NCBI GenBank assembly: GCA_003265975.1 | Contig: QFBU01000007.1 | Span: 1 to 35,453 of the forward strand | DNA length: 35,453 nucleotides | Reading direction: 5' to 3' | Source of the DNA: Candidatus Marinamargulisbacteria bacterium SCGC AAA071-K20 | Lineage (GTDB): Bacteria > Margulisbacteria > Marinamargulisbacteria > GCA-2716485 > AAA071-K20 | Part shown: positions 24,752 to 33,405 of the stretch, piece after piece | Numbering within the stretch: position 1 is the stretch's first letter | How the letters are laid out: each line of letters starts with the position of its first letter | Notes under the pieces: generated by a model | Told to the model about the DNA's origin: nothing | What the model saw: the letters and a program-made list of their open reading frames with translations, nothing else | Databases searched by the model: none | Made by a program: the position numbers and the translations under genes

Positions 24752-25773
24752 TGGCACGACAACCCACACTGGCATATATTGTAGCTACAAATCTCGAACA
24801 TCCAGGACTTGCCCTTAAGTTTGAAGGGCAAGTAGAAGGTTTCTCTAAATATTTCAGAACTCAATTTATTAATTACCAATTTAAAGGGACTGATGGGCTT
24901 ATTTTAAAAACAATTAAATATATTATTTTTGAGCTGATGGTACTTTTTGCATTTATGGGAAACAATCGAATTTACATTAGATACGACCCAAAGGCTATTC
25001 TTACTAATTTTTTTAGCATGCTTTTCTCCCCCTTTAAACCAGTATATTTTGAACACAACGGTATTTTTGAAATTAGTTTAAAGAAACTAAATCGTAGTTC
25101 AGAAATTAAACTTCATGGTATTTCACTTAGTTTACTTAAGTTTTTTCCAGCAACTCATATTGGAGTCACTAAAGAAATACAGTCCTATTTAATTGAACAA
25201 GGAATGAAGAAAACACTTTATATTCAGAATGGGTATCAATTTCCGTCAACGCCACCTAGTACCCCTAAGGCGCTAAAGGATACTATTTTAGAGCTTAAGA
25301 AAAAGTACAAGAGTGTAGGTGTTTTTGTGGGGAATGGATATATTTGGCATGGAATTGATGACATTTTTTCTTTATTTAGAGGTCGAAGCGACTGTGCATT
25401 AATTGTTGTAGGAAAAGGCTATGAGAATAACAAAAAAGAAGACAATATACTGATGACCGGCCCTCTGGGTTCAAGCGACCTAAGCGGAGTATTTGAATTC
25501 TGTGATTTTGGTGTGAGTATGTTTGACTCCAACATGAAAGGCTTAACCAGTCCTTTAAAAACGCGTGAATACCTGTGTAATGGCTTACCTATTCTTGTTA
25601 ATTTTTATGATAATGCGGCAGATTTTGAAAAAATAAGGCCATTTATTTTTTCTTACTATAAAGATAACAAGGCTTTTGAGAATATTTTGAAGCATGACTT
25701 TAAAAGAGTTGATGTGTCGAAACGCTCTCTAGAGTGTTTTAATTGGAGCACGCTTTTATCTAGTATCGTATAG
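24751..25773 (+). CDS. GT4-like glycosyltransferase
   Basis: 340 residues, predicted GT-B fold. The second Rossmann half is visible: VGVFVGNGYIWHGIDDI (the loop that in GT4 enzymes follows the first strand), ALIVVGKG, LMTGPL and the donor-binding motif LTSPLKTREYLCNGLPILV, matching the SPLK-x-x-EYL-x-x-GLP pattern. The N-terminal half (acceptor side) is less conserved and contains a hydrophobic stretch (FELMVLFAFMG) that may be membrane-associated. The start codon overlaps the queH stop by one base. It probably adds a sugar during surface glycan synthesis; donor and acceptor cannot be told from sequence. Confidence 0.75.
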   Translation: MARQPTLAYIVATNLEHPGLALKFEGQVEGFSKYFRTQFINYQFKGTDGLILKTIKYIIFELMVLFAFMGNNRIYIRYDPKAILTNFFSMLFSPFKPVYFEHNGIFEISLKKLNRSSEIKLHGISLSLLKFFPATHIGVTKEIQSYLIEQGMKKTLYIQNGYQFPSTPPSTPKALKDTILELKKKYKSVGVFVGNGYIWHGIDDIFSLFRGRSDCALIVVGKGYENNKKEDNILMTGPLGSSDLSGVFEFCDFGVSMFDSNMKGLTSPLKTREYLCNGLPILVNFYDNAADFEKIRPFIFSYYKDNKAFENILKHDFKRVDVSKRSLECFNWSTLLSSIV

Positions 25774-25792
25774 TTTAAGCGTCTGTTAAAAA

Positions 25793-25798
25793 AAGGAG
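25793..25798 (+). promoter_or_regulatory. Strong ribosome binding site of the HicA-like gene
   Basis: AAGGAG at 25793-25798 lies eight bases before ATG 25807, stronger than most sites in this window, and fixes the start. Confidence 0.75.
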
Positions 25799-25806
25799 AT
25801 AAGCTC

Positions 25807-26712
25807 ATGATATCATTTAATAAGCCTGGAATAACCGGTAGGCTTCAAGACCCGTCTAAAACAGGAGTAGTAAAACTTGAAAAGAATGGTTTCTCTACCG
25901 TTAAACATGTTGCGCCTGAGAATGCCTATACTGTAGAGATTATGCCAAATATGCATGTAGAAATACCTGCCGAAGTATCTTGGCCTGACCTAGTTAGATT
26001 TTCGCCTAAAAATGTCTATATTGTTACGTGGGACAATGGTGAAAGAGGCGATACAGGAAATTATGCGCCAGTTACTTGGGATAATAAAGAAGTTGTCATG
26101 CTTGCAGGACTTTGTGAATTAGATGCGAGTTCAAAAACATTCACTATAACTAACGGTTTAAATAAACTTGGACACGGACATTCTGGAGGATTGGTTGTTG
26201 GTGAAATTGGTGGTAAGTATTTGGAACTTGGTAGAGTAAATGCAATCGCCAACGGTAAAATTGGGCGTACTGACCAACTACGATGTGTTCGAACGGACTC
26301 TACGGGAACCTTTATGTTTGATGAGGAAATTAGTAAATGGACGGACTCTTTAGCCTTAATAAAGGACCCAAAAACAGCTTCGAAACTTTATAATGGTATT
26401 AAATTTGATCATTTAAAGAAAATAACCAAATATTTTGGAGGAGAAGTATCTAGCGGTGGGAAGTCGTCTGGTTCAAAATATACATTTAAAATTGGATCCA
26501 CCCGAACAACTATTGATATGCCCCATGGCGGAACTACCGACATGAAGGGGAAAGTAAGTAAGTTTATTGATTTCTTAAAAACCACCGGGAAACTTGAAGA
26601 TACGATTACCAGTGTTAGCGAAAATGAGTTAACTGATGATGATGATTCAAGAGATGGATGGACCTTTGAAGATTATAATAAGTATAATTTAAAACTTAAA
26701 TATACTGATTAA
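25807..26712 (+). CDS. Unrecognised protein with HicA-like C-terminal domain
   Basis: 301 residues, no signal peptide, no membrane segment. The N-terminal 160 residues look beta-rich and include GHGHSGGLVVGEIGGKY, reminiscent of the Ser loop of trypsin-like peptidases (GxSGG), but the family's His/Asp motifs are not evident. Residues about 200-263 resemble the HicA toxin / double-stranded-RNA-binding-like fold: LKKITKYFGGEV, then GSKYTFKIG, then TTIDMPHGG with His240, then MKGKVSKFIDFLKTTGKL. In HicA the pattern is GSH..y, P.H, and a helix with ILkq.G. The family is usually 60-80 residues and paired with HicB; here it is fused and no HicB is adjacent. An Asp run and aromatic tail end the protein. 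Its last 17 bases overlap the convergent next gene. Role unknown. Confidence 0.6.
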   Translation: MISFNKPGITGRLQDPSKTGVVKLEKNGFSTVKHVAPENAYTVEIMPNMHVEIPAEVSWPDLVRFSPKNVYIVTWDNGERGDTGNYAPVTWDNKEVVMLAGLCELDASSKTFTITNGLNKLGHGHSGGLVVGEIGGKYLELGRVNAIANGKIGRTDQLRCVRTDSTGTFMFDEEISKWTDSLALIKDPKTASKLYNGIKFDHLKKITKYFGGEVSSGGKSSGSKYTFKIGSTRTTIDMPHGGTTDMKGKVSKFIDFLKTTGKLEDTITSVSENELTDDDDSRDGWTFEDYNKYNLKLKYTD

Positions 26713-28096
26713 TAGCTCCAGAGTAATTTTCAAAATAATTAGTTTCATTTTTATTAATAACCCACGTTCTGTCTGGAACTTCTTTTGTTCTTATTTTTTC
26801 AACAAAGGCTTCAGGACTTTCAACATACTCTATAAGACCCTCAGGAATAATTGATTCAAAATGATCCTTTGGGTGAACATCTTTTTTATGACAGTCTAAG
26901 ACCATCGCTATAGTTGTAACCCCAAACGAAGGCGCTTCGATGGCTGTTGTTGAAAAAGTGGTGGAGTGGAAATCGGCTATTGATAAACAGTCATAAAAGC
27001 TAAGGTCTTCTAATAAGTACACGTTAGATTGAGGATCATTGTTTAGCCATTTTCTAACATCAGTACTTATTACTCTTGGAAAATAAAGGTAGGCAATGCC
27101 CTGGTCAATCTTAGCTGAATTGACAGTAAAACTGATCATTTCTTTTTCAAAATTACTAATAGAAGGGACCACTATTATTTTTTCATATTGGGCTCTTAAC
27201 TCGCTTAATAGTTTATTTTTAACTGTATTATTTTTAACCAAATCAATAAAATAATTTCCAACGACATGAATATTTTCTTGAGCTATAAAATGGGCCTTGT
27301 CAGTAAAATTCTTTTTTACCTTGTCTCCAAAAACTAATAGTTGGTCTGGTAAAAAACTTAAAGAGACCTGTTTCTTTCTCATAAATGACACATGATATTG
27401 GTCGATTATGCCGTGCTGAAATTCTGTTACTTTTAAACCCAATTCTTTAGCCGCTTTAATTTCGGGTAGCACTTGATAATGACAAGTACACACTATCTCT
27501 TTTATTTTTTTAATTTTAAAAACCCACCGATATAAAATATATCTACAATGAAAATGAACAAGCTTTTTTATAATTTGTTTCTTTTTTTTCTTAGATATTT
27601 TGTATTCTTCACAAATTTTATTGAGGACTTCTTTTCCTTTTAAGGAAGAAAATAAAAAATAAACTTTACTTAAAATAAATGCTAATGAGTTGATCAAAGA
27701 AAATGAACATACCTGCTTAAATACCCGTTTAGACATGGGAAGATGTCTGCTTGTAGCATATTCAATAACTAAGGCATTTTTGTCTGGTGACGCTACTACC
27801 CCACCAATATATCTGTCGACATAGTTGCCATTAAATAAAGAAAGATTAATATTGAAACTAAAACATACTGTATGTACCGACTTAAACCAGTTTTTAAGTC
27901 CGAAGACTATATTTCCAAGTCTTGAAAGTGTTGAAAATAATTTAAAAGAAGAAATGTTAACAGGAAATTGTTGGTACGATAAATGAACAATTAATAGTTC
28001 TCGTAAGTACGGCCAAACCTCATTGTTGTTTAGTGTGATATTTTCTACTGGATACTTGCTTTCTATATCCCAAGTTTTAAGTCTATCTAAGTTCAT
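26696..28096 (-). CDS. Surface polysaccharide glycosyltransferase / capsule-type transferase
   Basis: 466 residues. The C-terminal half has the pattern of capsule polysaccharide and CDP-glycerol/sialyl-type transferases: VTEFQHGIIDQYH, FLPDQLLVFGD, ENIHVVGNYFID and the late ADFHSTTFSTTAIEAPSFGV, where the helix beginning with Ser/Thr and the Glu-Ala-x-x-x-Gly turn bind donor phosphate. Early residues include a stretch of hydrophobic helices (SLINSLAFILSKVYFLFS) suggesting membrane association. An AGGGA site lies five bases before ATG 28096. It lies opposite to its neighbours and its 3' end overlaps the HicA-like gene. The exact donor is unknown. Confidence 0.65.
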   Translation of the reverse strand: MNLDRLKTWDIESKYPVENITLNNNEVWPYLRELLIVHLSYQQFPVNISSFKLFSTLSRLGNIVFGLKNWFKSVHTVCFSFNINLSLFNGNYVDRYIGGVVASPDKNALVIEYATSRHLPMSKRVFKQVCSFSLINSLAFILSKVYFLFSSLKGKEVLNKICEEYKISKKKKKQIIKKLVHFHCRYILYRWVFKIKKIKEIVCTCHYQVLPEIKAAKELGLKVTEFQHGIIDQYHVSFMRKKQVSLSFLPDQLLVFGDKVKKNFTDKAHFIAQENIHVVGNYFIDLVKNNTVKNKLLSELRAQYEKIIVVPSISNFEKEMISFTVNSAKIDQGIAYLYFPRVISTDVRKWLNNDPQSNVYLLEDLSFYDCLSIADFHSTTFSTTAIEAPSFGVTTIAMVLDCHKKDVHPKDHFESIIPEGLIEYVESPEAFVEKIRTKEVPDRTWVINKNETNYFENYSGAINQYI

Positions 28097-28168
28097 CTTA
28101 TTCCCTATTTATTCCTTCACAGTTCTAATTTCTTGTTGCTATTCATTAATCATATTACACTATACATT

Positions 28169-29050
28169 ATGATTACTCATGGAATTCGATCAGGAAACAG
28201 ATTCATTAGATGGTGGAAAACATTGTTTCATTTTTTTATCCAAGACTTTGTAGAATTTCTCTATCTATTTAAACCTATAAAAGGAAATACTGACCTTGAT
28301 AACTACGCAAGAGAACTCCGTGAAAATGGAATAGTTATTGTTGAAGACTTCTTAAACGCTGCTGTGTGTGACAACTTTGTGGAAGAGATTGACGCCGTGG
28401 TTGCAAGAGATAAAAAGAATCCGGAACTAACTAAATCTGAGATTCAATATAGAGATTTTAATAGCCTTGATGGTTATGACACAGGAATGATAGACATCGT
28501 AAATATAGACAGAGACTTTCCTAAGATTTGGGATGATTTTGATCCTAAAAAAATAGAAACCATTATAAAAATTGCAACGGCGAGAACCTTATACTTTAGA
28601 ACGTTTAATGCGTATCTTAATTATTCGGTTACAAATACTAGAGGAATGCATGTAGACGACGTACAACCACCCGTTTACAAAGCATTTGTCACTCTAAAGG
28701 ATATTAATTCTACAGACGACGGGCCATATACCTTCGTAAAAAAAACGCACCGTCTTAATTTAATTAGATATATAAATTTGTTTATTAACTTTTTTGTAAC
28801 GTCGAAAATTGTAACTAATTTTGATTTATACTCTAAGAAACAAGTTGTTCAAACTATAGCAAAAAAAGGGGCATTGGTTATCTCTAACCAAACTGGAATC
28901 CATAGCGGACATCCACAAAAACCCAATCATAAACGATGTATGTTGGTGTTGAGCTACTTGGTTGTTTCGCCCTTAAATAGAATTCATCGCACTGCAAAAG
29001 ACATTATTAAGAATTCTAGTAAAATCATTAGTCAGAAAGATTGTAGTTAA
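28169..29050 (+). CDS. Phytanoyl-CoA dioxygenase (PhyH)-like protein
   Basis: About 293 residues from ATG 28169; an in-frame TTG at 28133 would add twelve residues, and neither has a clear Shine-Dalgarno. The fold is the double-stranded beta helix of Fe(II)/2-oxoglutarate enzymes. YARELRENGIVIVEDFL is the typical PhyH N-terminal motif. The iron ligands are His161 and Asp163 in RGMHVDDVQP and a distal His in GIHSGHP (245 or 248), with Arg256 (KRCMLVLSYLV) placed for 2-oxoglutarate. DDGPYTFVKKTH fits the strand before the distal His. PhyH-like enzymes in glycan loci may hydroxylate sugars or lipids, but the substrate cannot be named. The next gene overlaps by one base (TAATG), so they form one operon. 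Confidence 0.78.
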   Translation: MITHGIRSGNRFIRWWKTLFHFFIQDFVEFLYLFKPIKGNTDLDNYARELRENGIVIVEDFLNAAVCDNFVEEIDAVVARDKKNPELTKSEIQYRDFNSLDGYDTGMIDIVNIDRDFPKIWDDFDPKKIETIIKIATARTLYFRTFNAYLNYSVTNTRGMHVDDVQPPVYKAFVTLKDINSTDDGPYTFVKKTHRLNLIRYINLFINFFVTSKIVTNFDLYSKKQVVQTIAKKGALVISNQTGIHSGHPQKPNHKRCMLVLSYLVVSPLNRIHRTAKDIIKNSSKIISQKDCS

Positions 29051-30225
29051 TGGCATTCATTTTAAAAAAGCCATTTAAAAATAGTAAAGGCATATTAGTC
29101 CTAAAAAACCCCGAACATATGTTTTTTAGAGAAGCGAACCCACTGTTTCGAAATGTACTAATTGAGCTCAGTGAAAAGTATGTTATTGGTCTTCATTGGT
29201 GTAGCTACCAAGAAAACGTAAAAGACTTTCCATATATAGATTTTCATCTTTCTGATGGAACTGTAACTTTTCATAAAGATGAGTCCCCTAGAATTATCCC
29301 CTTTGATTGCAAACATTTCATCTCACCTACCTTTAGAAAAACAAATTTAAAAAAGGACTGGGATATATTTAATATGTCTCGTCCTGGAAATGGAAAATAT
29401 TTAGATGAATTTTTGAAAGTAATTAGACTTATTTTTGACGAACGAGACAATGTTAAGGTCCTACTTATTTGCCCGGATATTTTGCATAGTTGGAATTCTA
29501 GAGGTATCTATACAAATCTTATTCCTGACTATAATCGAATGTTTAGCATAGAGGAAAAAAAGCGATTTAAAATTATCATCCCTAAACTTGTAGATCATAG
29601 CCTATTTCCATTTACCCAAGAAATGATAACTTATTTTATAAATACCTCTAAGATTTGCACTTTATTTTCAAAAGAGGAGGGCCAGTCTAGAATTCTCCAT
29701 GAGTCACTTTTATGTGGGCTTCCTATAGTTGCTAGAAAAGACTTAAGAGGTGGGGGCCTCAACTATTTAAATGAGAAAAACTCTAGATTATTTTCCACTC
29801 TTCAGGAAGCAAAGTCTATTTTTTTAGATTTAATTGATAATCCAGAAAATTGTCAATTTGACCCTGAAGAACTCCGGAAAGTTTTAGGTGAAGAATATAA
29901 TAAAAATAAATTTGTAGAAGCCTTAAGATCTCTTTTTAAAGAATTGAATCTTGAATTTGAAGGATCTCTTGATCTAGAAGACTTGAGCAATAAGTTACCT
30001 TCTCACATTCGAACCTTACCTTCAGAATGGACAGGTGGAATTCAAGATCAATTATCGAATAGTAAATTCTTTTACTTATTCATGCACTTTTTATTAAATA
30101 AAGACCTTTCTAAAACGAACTATCTACTTTTCCAAGTCTTTTATTACTGTAGTAAAATCAGCTTATTTACTAAGCGAGTGTATAGGAAGATCAAAAAGAC
30201 CTATAGAACAAAAAGCTTATCCTAA
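29050..30225 (+). CDS. GT4-like glycosyltransferase
   Basis: 391 residues from an ATG overlapping the preceding stop. The donor-binding half is recognisable: KICTLFSKEEGQSRILHESLLCGLPIVARKDL in the donor region has the E..ESL.CGLP pattern of GT4 enzymes, and GGGLNYL and NSRLF follow. The N-terminal half contains a strand pattern of a Rossmann-like domain (KVLLICPDIL) but no strong motif. A hydrophobic C-terminal tail (FFYLFMHFLLNK) and a basic end (KRVYRKIKKTYR) suggest membrane contact. It is followed immediately by a decayed flippase fragment. Substrate unknown. Confidence 0.68.
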   Translation: MAFILKKPFKNSKGILVLKNPEHMFFREANPLFRNVLIELSEKYVIGLHWCSYQENVKDFPYIDFHLSDGTVTFHKDESPRIIPFDCKHFISPTFRKTNLKKDWDIFNMSRPGNGKYLDEFLKVIRLIFDERDNVKVLLICPDILHSWNSRGIYTNLIPDYNRMFSIEEKKRFKIIIPKLVDHSLFPFTQEMITYFINTSKICTLFSKEEGQSRILHESLLCGLPIVARKDLRGGGLNYLNEKNSRLFSTLQEAKSIFLDLIDNPENCQFDPEELRKVLGEEYNKNKFVEALRSLFKELNLEFEGSLDLEDLSNKLPSHIRTLPSEWTGGIQDQLSNSKFFYLFMHFLLNKDLSKTNYLLFQVFYYCSKISLFTKRVYRKIKKTYRTKSLS

Positions 30226-30234
30226 AATAGTTAG

Positions 30235-30363
30235 TTATTTAAAAAGGTTTATCAGTTTCTTTTTCATCAAATATCTATTAAGTAAATAATAATAAAGAGC
30301 TCTATGTAGGTGTTTATGTTTAAACTAATTAGGTTGCTTCTTAAACGTCCCTACCTAACCATC
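30235..30363 (+). pseudogene. Decayed remnant of a Wzx-like flippase 5' end
   Basis: Translated in one frame, this stretch aligns without gaps to codons 2-44 of the intact flippase at 31939: FKKVYQFLFHQISIK versus FKKLYQFLYHQISPK, then KLIRLLLK versus KLISSLLK. By eye 23 of 43 positions are identical. The flippase codons CAA and TGG are TAA (30283) and TAG (30307) here, and the start codon position is TAG. It sits directly after a glycosyltransferase, where a flippase gene would be normal, and leads into the 3' end of the oppositely oriented FkbM gene. Confidence 0.75.
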
Positions 30364-30367
30364 GGTT

Positions 30368-31672
30368 TTAATGAATATTAATTGAGCAAGGGACAAAGTT
30401 AGTATTATTTTTTTCTAGAGTTTCTTTTTCTTTTGGAATTGCATAAAAAACTGTTTCATGAGAATTGGAACTGTAAGTATTTACATAAAAGTTATAATTC
30501 TCGCAATACTTAATTATTTGATGAGGAAGATTCCAAAAGTGTTCAATCTTATGATAAATACAAATAGCTAACTGAGGTCTAAATTTTTTCACTACATCTA
30601 TTAATGTAGGTACGAATATTTCTTCATCGCCTTCAATATCCATTTTAATAATATCAATTTTATCTAACATATAGAGTTCTTGAATTTGCTCAATTGTAAT
30701 ACTTTCAAATCCAGTTTTTGAAAGAGTATTTGAATTTCCATGTATATCAGATACATATTTCTTGAGTTCAAGAACCTGAGTTTTGGAGTTTTTTAAGTAT
30801 ATTTCTGAATATTCGCTAAGACTGTCATGACCTTCTGGATCAACGTTAATGAGCATGCCTTCCTTACCTATCTTATTTAGGAAAAAAGGAAGCTCCCATC
30901 CTTTTGCAATACCTATATTAATCACTACACTGTCGGCTTCAATAGAAAGGTATTCAAAATATTGAATAGAAGTAAGCGATTCTTTTAAAAACCAACTCCA
31001 AAATTCCTCTATATTTTTTTGAAATAATATTCTGTAACAATCTTTGCTCTTTTTGTCTGAAAGATTGGATTCAACAAAGTCTATCCTTTTTTTGTTTTTT
31101 TCTACTAATTTAGGAGAGAATGCTCCAGGAATTTGTGCAATATATACATAATCTTTTGTCTGGCCCGGCATCTCCTTAAATATTGGGATAAACGACTCGA
31201 GTTTTGAAGTATTCAGTCTTTGTAATTTATAACTACCTAGCCAAAATAAACGTGTGAGACCCTGATGTTTAAACGTTTTACTTTTGTCAAAATACTCTTT
31301 GAAACAAGATCTTTTTATAGTGAGAAGGCTCCCATTTCTTTTAAGCTCTTTTTTAATTTGCATAAGTACTTCAAAGTAACAATTAGATACATAGGGGATA
31401 CAGAGGACAACTACTTTATCTAAACTATTCTCGGGAACATTTTTTATAAGGTTTCTCCAATTAGGGGATGTAATCAAGGTAAAAAAATCTGTATTTTCTT
31501 CAAAAATATCGCATTCGCCCAAAAATGAACCTATAGGCATAATAACTTTTAAAATTTCTGATACAGAGGAGTCATAATATTTATCTTTAAGTGACTTGTA
31601 TTTCCCCTCTGTCAACTGGGTAAGCGTGTCAATAATTTTAACTTTAGGATTATGGAAAATATCTTTCGACAT
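30368..31672 (-). CDS. FkbM family methyltransferase with long N-terminal extension
   Basis: 434 residues from ATG 31672; a TTG at 31678 with AAAGG upstream would add two residues. The C-terminal half is an FkbM SAM-dependent methyltransferase: SVVINIGIAKGWELPFF (SAM-binding strand and loop), NVDPEGH (acidic residue), ITIEQIQELYMLDKIDIIKM followed by DIEGDEE (core FkbM motif), and PQLAICIYHKIEHFW. The N-terminal 220 residues contain DKVVVLCIPYVSNCYFEVL and KKELKRNGSLLTIKR, which look like the second half of another class I methyltransferase, possibly a degenerate domain. FkbM enzymes O-methylate sugars and other small groups; here glycan methylation is likely. It runs against its neighbours and follows a flippase remnant. 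Confidence 0.75.
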   Translation of the reverse strand: MSKDIFHNPKVKIIDTLTQLTEGKYKSLKDKYYDSSVSEILKVIMPIGSFLGECDIFEENTDFFTLITSPNWRNLIKNVPENSLDKVVVLCIPYVSNCYFEVLMQIKKELKRNGSLLTIKRSCFKEYFDKSKTFKHQGLTRLFWLGSYKLQRLNTSKLESFIPIFKEMPGQTKDYVYIAQIPGAFSPKLVEKNKKRIDFVESNLSDKKSKDCYRILFQKNIEEFWSWFLKESLTSIQYFEYLSIEADSVVINIGIAKGWELPFFLNKIGKEGMLINVDPEGHDSLSEYSEIYLKNSKTQVLELKKYVSDIHGNSNTLSKTGFESITIEQIQELYMLDKIDIIKMDIEGDEEIFVPTLIDVVKKFRPQLAICIYHKIEHFWNLPHQIIKYCENYNFYVNTYSSNSHETVFYAIPKEKETLEKNNTNFVPCSINIH

Positions 31673-31750
31673 AAACAAATTGTACCTTTCTAGGATTAAA
31701 AAACCTAATTATTCTTATTCTAAAATTCAAAAAATAGAATCACTTAAGCA

Positions 31751-31814
31751 GAATTTGAGATAGTATAAGGAATCTACATCTAAAGAACATAATTAATGAT
31801 ATCCTCTCAAATTC
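31751..31814. repeat. Inverted repeat in the FkbM-flippase intergenic region
   Basis: GAATTTGAGA (31751-31760) and TCTCAAATTC (31805-31814) are exact inverted repeats 44 bases apart in the 266-base gap between divergent genes. No gene is seen in this gap. The loop is too long for a simple terminator; it may be part of a regulatory leader or chance in AT-rich DNA. Confidence 0.3.
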
Positions 31815-31868
31815 AAAAGAACTAAATTTATTTTTTCATAAAACGCATGATATCTCAAGTATCTGACA

Positions 31869-31877
31869 TGGTACAAT
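31869..31877 (+). promoter_or_regulatory. Extended -10 promoter candidate of the flippase gene
   Basis: TG-G-TACAAT at 31869-31877 is an extended -10 like the one before queH. No good -35 is present. Transcription would start near 31884, about 55 bases before ATG 31939. Confidence 0.35.
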
Positions 31878-31938
31878 GTGTGTAGCTTAAATTTGTATCT
31901 CAACATTTATTTAAAATAATGAAAACAGGAACTTTAGT

Positions 31939-33405
31939 ATGATTTTCAAAAAACTCTATCAGTTTCTTTATCATCAGATATCTCCAAAGCAAATAATACT
32001 TAAAAACTCTCTTTGGATGGGTTTGTCAAAATTGATTAGCTCGCTACTAAAATTTGCATTAATTCCGATTGCTGCAAATATTCTTGGCCCCGAACAATTT
32101 GGTCAATTTAACTACACTATTTCATTATTACTTGTTTATTTTACTTTTGCCGACTTAGGTCTTGCGGGGCTTCTGGTCAGAGTAGTTCATCAATCAGCAG
32201 ATACACCCAGCTCATTAAGAGCTACTTTCACTTTAAAACTTATATTACTCTCTCTCTCTGTGATGACTGCCGTTGCAGGCTTTTTTCTTATTACAGATAC
32301 TATTGTTAAGTCATTATTTATTTTATTCTTAGCTAAAGTTAGTTTAGATAATCTGAAATTATTTTTTTATACCCTTTTAGGGGCGTATAATAGACTTCAA
32401 TTTAGAAGTATTACAGATATTGTTGAAGCAAGTGTAGTCTCAGGCCTTGGTTTATTTTTATTATTTAAAACAAGCAGCCTCTATTATTTTACTTGGGCGT
32501 ACGTAATTGGTTCAGTAGTTGGATGCTTCTTGGCTTTGTTTTTCGCTCTTCCCTATCTAAAATTTTCTACTAAGTTGAATATGAATGAGTTAAAGAGGCT
32601 ATTGAAAATGACGCTTCCTCTTTTTGGAATATCACTTATGGGGTCTTTACTTCTAACCTCAGACACTTTAATGATTAAGTGGCTAAAAGGGCTCGAAGAG
32701 GTGGGATTCTATACGGCAAGTCTAAAAATTTTAGAGCTGGTTAGTTTTTTTTATTTAATTATCAATTCTACTTTATATCCATTCTTAACTAAATTTTATA
32801 AGGAGGCCACTCGTTTTTTCATTGTGTTACGCAAAGGATTTATGGGCCAGATTTTATTAGCTATTCCAATTACTTTTGGTGGTATATTCTTTGCAGAGAA
32901 CATAATATTACATCTATATTCAGACACATTCCTTCGAAGTGCAATGCTATTAAAAATATTATTAATTGGCTTGATATTTTTTTCAACACAAAGCTTTTTG
33001 TCGCTGGGACTACTTGCTTTAAATAAAGAAAAACTCAATTTTTATCTTACTTCTTCAGCGACTATTTTAAACATTATTTTAAATCTAGCATTCATCCCAA
33101 CCTACGGTGCATTAGGTGCCGTTTGGGGTACCGTTTTGTCTCGTTCACTTTTATTACTTAGCTCTTATTATTATATTAATAATTTTTCAAATGGTCCCAT
33201 TTTGCAATTTGGGTCTTTATTAAAAATAGTAACTGCGTCACTATTATTATTGGGATTTCACAGTCTAAGTTATAGTTATTTTCATTATATTAGTTTAATT
33301 ATTATAAGTATGGTTTTATATCCCCTATTACTCATTCTGTTTAAAGAAAAATATAGTATTGAGTTTTTTAATTATATAAAGAAAAATGTGAGTTCAACGA
33401 AATGA
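31939..33405 (+). CDS. Wzx-like oligosaccharide flippase
   Basis: 488 residues, highly hydrophobic, with about 12-14 membrane segments, the size of polysaccharide-transport (MOP superfamily) proteins. The start NSLWMGLSKLISSLLKFALI and ANILGPEQFGQFNYTISLL match the family opening, where the GPExFGxFxy motif follows the first helix. Later TLMIKWLKGLEEVGFYTASL is the typical DxxxIxxxxGxxxVGxYxxA segment. It would flip lipid-linked repeat units across the inner membrane. AGGA about 10 bases upstream is a weak Shine-Dalgarno. It overlaps the following methyltransferase by ATGA. A decayed copy of its 5' end lies at 30235-30363. Confidence 0.85.
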   Translation: MIFKKLYQFLYHQISPKQIILKNSLWMGLSKLISSLLKFALIPIAANILGPEQFGQFNYTISLLLVYFTFADLGLAGLLVRVVHQSADTPSSLRATFTLKLILLSLSVMTAVAGFFLITDTIVKSLFILFLAKVSLDNLKLFFYTLLGAYNRLQFRSITDIVEASVVSGLGLFLLFKTSSLYYFTWAYVIGSVVGCFLALFFALPYLKFSTKLNMNELKRLLKMTLPLFGISLMGSLLLTSDTLMIKWLKGLEEVGFYTASLKILELVSFFYLIINSTLYPFLTKFYKEATRFFIVLRKGFMGQILLAIPITFGGIFFAENIILHLYSDTFLRSAMLLKILLIGLIFFSTQSFLSLGLLALNKEKLNFYLTSSATILNIILNLAFIPTYGALGAVWGTVLSRSLLLLSSYYYINNFSNGPILQFGSLLKIVTASLLLLGFHSLSYSYFHYISLIIISMVLYPLLLILFKEKYSIEFFNYIKKNVSSTK

